Origin: Pseudomonadota bacterium
GTDB taxonomy: Bacteria > Pseudomonadota > Gammaproteobacteria > Burkholderiales > Burkholderiaceae_C
NCBI GenBank assembly: GCA_021816585.1
Contig: JAKAXL010000028.1
Location: forward strand, 1-34,988
Direction: 5' to 3'
DNA length: 34,988 nucleotides
Below, piece after piece: positions 33,148 to 34,988 of the stretch (position 1 is its first letter; the number at the start of each line of letters is the position of its first letter). A program made the position numbers and the translations under genes. The notes under the pieces are model-generated. The model worked only from the letters and a program-made list of their open reading frames with translations, did no database searches and was not told the DNA's origin.

Positions 33148-33383
33148 GCCATCAGCACGGGGACGTCCTTGCGCACGCTCTGGCGCAATTCCTGCAGGAC
33201 TTGTACCCCGTCCATGCGTGGCAGCGTCCAGTCGAGAACAATCGCGTCATAGTGGTTCTCGGAAGCGAGGCGCAGGCCGGTGGCGCCGTCGGGCGCTGCG
33301 TCCAGAATATGACCGCGTGCCTCGAAGTAGGCGAACAGGTTGGCCACCAAGGCGCGGTTGTCTTCGACGATGAGCAGCTTCAT
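32970..33383 (-). pseudogene. Chimeric gene: response-regulator receiver fused to bestrophin-like C-terminus
   Basis: The first 77 residues are a receiver domain (MKLLIVEDN, phospho-acceptor Asp51 in IVLDWTLPRMDG, KDVPVL) of an OmpR-type regulator. Where the receiver should continue with the conserved Thr/Ser and Lys, the protein switches at about 33150 to AYTFLALDALNEELEEPFGAMPNDLPL and a following IEITLRELLG helix. That is the C-terminal signature of bestrophin/YneE (UPF0187) channels. The receiver's second half and DNA-binding domain are missing, and nearly all of the bestrophin. The frame is open across the joint. Most likely a deletion product rather than a designed fusion. Confidence 0.82.
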
Positions 33384-33491
33384 GGGGATTCGGTGCCGAG
33401 GGTCTCGCCTCGTCAGGGCACATTCTCGCTCGGTGCAATTCGGCACGCCTCTCTAACAGAAGGCCTCCTTGAGGCGACATTCGGAGTGAGC

Positions 33492-33598
33492 GCTATCCGG
33501 CGCCCAACGAAAACGTGAACGTAGCGCCCTTTCCGACCGATCCAGTCGCGTCGATCCGGCCGCCATGGCGGTGCACGATGCGCTGGTTTTCGAGGATG
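33492..33598 (-). pseudogene. 3' fragment of a sensor histidine kinase
   Basis: Only the last 35 or so residues remain: RIVHRHGGRIDATGSVGKGATFTFSLGAG, the end of the HATPase domain with the G2-type GKGATFTF motif, stopping at 33492-33494. It lies directly upstream of the receiver fragment on the same strand, so the two come from one former kinase-regulator pair. The 5' side is replaced by an IS5-type transposase fragment. Confidence 0.8.
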
Positions 33599-33645
33599 GA
33601 ATCGGTCACGTCGCGTCTGCCGCTTCTTGCTCGCGTACTCGTACT
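33599..33645 (-). pseudogene. IS5-family transposase N-terminal fragment, distal part
   Basis: Once the IS3 element and one copy of its TACT duplication are removed, this piece joins 34862-34884 in one frame and reads MQTSFSEYEYASKK then RQTRRDRF, the start of an IS5-group transposase. The sequence leaves the IS5 frame at about 33598 and continues as the kinase fragment. Confidence 0.7.
33642..33645 (+). repeat. Target-site duplication TACT, left copy
   Basis: It matches 34862-34865. A 3-5 bp duplication is normal for IS3-family insertion, and removal of one copy restores an IS5 transposase frame. Confidence 0.85.
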
Positions 33646-33697
33646 TGTATTGACCCAGTGAAATCCTGCTCAGGTGCTATCGTTCGACGGAGACCCC

Positions 33698-34015
33698 ATG
33701 AGCACAGTGATGGAAGACGAGATCAAGAGGTGGACGGCCAAGCGCAAGACGGCGCTGGTGCTCGACATCATCCAAGGCAAGACGAGCGTGTCGGAGGCCA
33801 GCCGGGCCTATGACCTGAACCCCTCGGAGATCGAGGAATGGGTGGAGGAAGGCAAGCGGGGGATGGAGAACGCCCTGCGGACCAAGCCGCTGGAGGTCAA
33901 GGAGCAGTACGAGCGCCAATTACGTGACATGCAGGAGGCCTATGGCGAAGCCATGTTGGAGCTGCGTGCCCGAAAAAAATTGGCCTCCCTGCTGGGGCAC
34001 GAGGACGAGAAATGA
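33698..34015 (+). CDS. IS3-family transposase OrfA (IS copy 2)
   Basis: A 105-residue HTH protein: RKTALVLDIIQGKTSVSEASRAYDLNPSEIEEWVEEGKRG region with an acidic helical C-terminus. ATG 33698 has a GGAGA ribosome site. The end contains an A AAA AAA heptamer at 33973-33979 in the correct phase for a -1 frameshift to OrfB, and the stop overlaps the OrfB start (ATGA). Confidence 0.92.
   Translation: MSTVMEDEIKRWTAKRKTALVLDIIQGKTSVSEASRAYDLNPSEIEEWVEEGKRGMENALRTKPLEVKEQYERQLRDMQEAYGEAMLELRARKKLASLLGHEDEK
33973..33979 (+). promoter_or_regulatory. Programmed -1 frameshift heptamer (A AAA AAA) of IS copy 2
   Basis: Codons CGA AAA AAA TTG in OrfA; slipping back one base enters the OrfB frame upstream of its own ATG, producing the OrfAB transposase. 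Confidence 0.75.
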
Positions 34016-34833
34016 TCGTCCGGCTGCAGCAGGGATTGAAAGATGACGGCGTCGCCGTCAGCCTGGTCAAGCTATGTCGCTGGTTTGGCGTGGCCAGGCG
34101 CACGGTCTACTACCGAGCGACGAAGGCCGAGCCGAAGCTGCAGGAAAGGTTCGTCACGCCGATCAAGGCCATGATCGAGGAGAACCCCTCGTTCGGCTAT
34201 CGGACGGTGGCATACCTGCTCGGGATGAACAAGAACACGGTGCAGCGCGTGTTCCAGCTCAAGGGCTGGCAGGTGCGCAAGCGCCCGGTAGGGTTGCGTC
34301 CACGCATCCAGGCACTGCCCTCGGTGGCGCAGGCGCCCAACGAACGCTGGGCGACCGATCTGTGCCGTGTCTGGACCGGCCGCGATGGTTGGGCCAGCCT
34401 GGCGCTGGTGATCGATTGCCATACCCGAGAGCTGCTCGGCTGGCACTTGAGCCGCAGCGGCCGATCCAAGACCGCCGAATCGGCTTTGGAACAAGCGCTG
34501 ATTGCCCGATACGGCTGCCTGGGACGTGTCGAGAGCCCGTTCTTGCTCCGATCCGACAACGGCTTGGTGTTCACCAGCCGCAGCTACACGGCCCTGGTCA
34601 AAAGCTATGGCTTGCAGCAGGAGTTCATCACGCCCTACAGCCCGGAGCAGAACGGGATGGTCGAGCGCGTCAGCCGCACGCTCAAGGACCAATGCGTGCA
34701 TCGGCATCGCTTTGAGACCCTGCAGCATGCCAGCCGCGTGATCGCCGACTGGATCGGCTTCTACAACCACCGGCGCCCCCACCAGGCGCTGAACATGAAG
34801 ACCCCCGCCGAGGCCTACGCCTTAGCGGCTTAA
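34012..34833 (+). CDS. IS3-family transposase OrfB (IS copy 2, DDE catalytic part)
   Basis: This 273-residue protein has an HTH_21-like N-terminus (KLCRWFGVARRTVYYRA), then the rve core with D in RWATDLCRVW, D in LRSDNGLVFTS and E in QNGMVERVSRTLKDQC, ending FYNHRRPHQALNMKTPAEAYALAA. All three catalytic residues are present and the frame is intact. ATG 34012 overlaps the OrfA stop. Confidence 0.94.
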   Translation: MIVRLQQGLKDDGVAVSLVKLCRWFGVARRTVYYRATKAEPKLQERFVTPIKAMIEENPSFGYRTVAYLLGMNKNTVQRVFQLKGWQVRKRPVGLRPRIQALPSVAQAPNERWATDLCRVWTGRDGWASLALVIDCHTRELLGWHLSRSGRSKTAESALEQALIARYGCLGRVESPFLLRSDNGLVFTSRSYTALVKSYGLQQEFITPYSPEQNGMVERVSRTLKDQCVHRHRFETLQHASRVIADWIGFYNHRRPHQALNMKTPAEAYALAA

Positions 34834-34861
34834 GCTGAGCAGGTTCCGCTGGGTCAATACA

Positions 34862-34884
34862 TACTCGGAAAAGCTCGTCTGCAT
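34862..34884 (-). pseudogene. IS5-family transposase N-terminal fragment, proximal part
   Basis: ATG at 34884 with an AGGAAGGA ribosome site opens MQTSFSEY, the beginning of an IS5-group transposase. It is interrupted after eight codons by IS copy 2 and resumes at 33641. Confidence 0.7.
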
Positions 34885-34988
34885 CGTCCTTCCTCGTGCG
34901 CTCAGGCACCGAGGTCCATTGTCCCAGTTCGCACTCGCCGCGCACACCTCAGCAGGCCGCCGGTGAGGAATTGATCAGTGTTTCCTTA
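34885..34988 (-). mobile_element. Probable 5' end region of a truncated IS5-family element
   Basis: Non-coding leader upstream of the IS5-type start codon. Near the window end the minus strand reads GGAAACACTGATCAATTCC, a sequence I associate with the terminal region of IS5-group elements. The outer boundary may lie at or beyond the window edge. Confidence 0.45.

Larger units (their letters stand above)
33646..34861 (+). mobile_element. Complete IS3-family insertion sequence (IS copy 2)
   Basis: A 1216-bp element. The ends share a perfect 13-bp terminal repeat TGTATTGACCCAG (33646-33658 and the complement of 34849-34861), extended imperfectly by CCTGCTCAG. It is flanked by the 4-bp direct duplication TACT (33642-33645 and 34862-34865). 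It differs from IS copy 1 in sequence and repeat, so the two do not form a composite transposon. All parts are intact, suggesting recent insertion. Confidence 0.95.

Noticed and set aside
264..34861. Possible composite transposon bounded by the two IS3 elements
   Set aside because: The two elements have different transposases and different terminal repeats, so they cannot mobilise the interval together.

Overview
The window is GC-rich, gene-dense DNA that fits a betaproteobacterium of the Burkholderiales. The arsenite oxidase cluster (aioX-aioS-aioR divergent from aioB-aioA-cytochrome c-ArsR-type aioF-moeA) has the layout I associate with Thiomonas-like, moderately acidophilic arsenite oxidisers. 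That taxonomic call is an inference from gene order and products. No rRNA, tRNA or CRISPR array was recognised. The region looks like an arsenic/metal resistance island with insertion sequences and broken genes at both ends.

Left edge (1-2140): the 3' end of metE is cut by an IS3-family element (about 264-1638) with an OrfA/OrfB transposase and a canonical T TTT TTA frameshift site. On its other side lies the 5' end of a Tat-exported protein gene, also cut.

Arsenite oxidation (2140-12215): on the minus strand run aioB (Rieske subunit), aioA (molybdopterin subunit), a small cytochrome c, the ArsR-family regulator aioF, moeA (molybdenum cofactor) and a nitroreductase. A good sigma-54 -24/-12 promoter sits upstream of aioB. 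Divergently, on the plus strand, run aioX (periplasmic arsenite-binding protein), aioS (histidine kinase) and aioR (sigma-54 activator). A hairpin with a T-run between aioA and the cytochrome gene may reduce expression of the downstream genes.

Arsenic resistance and thiol/redox block (12220-20782), all on the minus strand and read from high to low coordinates: arsR (AfArsR-type cysteine triad), two LMW-phosphatase-type arsC genes, acr3, an arsI/cadI-like C-As lyase with a remarkable 12-residue-periodic CC tail, an ECF sigma factor of SigZ type with C-terminal cysteines, a DUF318/ArsP-like permease, a thioredoxin-like CxxC protein, a secreted GlcG/HbpS-like protein, a flavoprotein disulfide reductase and a thiolase. 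Repeated 4-bp ATGA overlaps indicate a tightly coupled operon.

Envelope and efflux block (20968-33147): a small unknown gene, an exported metallo-beta-lactamase-fold protein with altered metal ligands, an apparently N-terminally short DUF4395 membrane protein, a Spy/CpxP-like periplasmic protein, an unknown lipoprotein, a P3A-type P-type ATPase, then an OMF-MFP-permease-ATPase set encoding a MacAB/TolC-like efflux pump, and a secreted unknown.

Right edge (32970-34988): a scrapyard. A response-regulator receiver is fused in frame to the C-terminus of a bestrophin-like protein. Next to it are the last residues of its histidine kinase, then the 5' end of an IS5-family transposase gene. A complete second IS3-family element (33646-34861) with a TACT target duplication has inserted into that gene.
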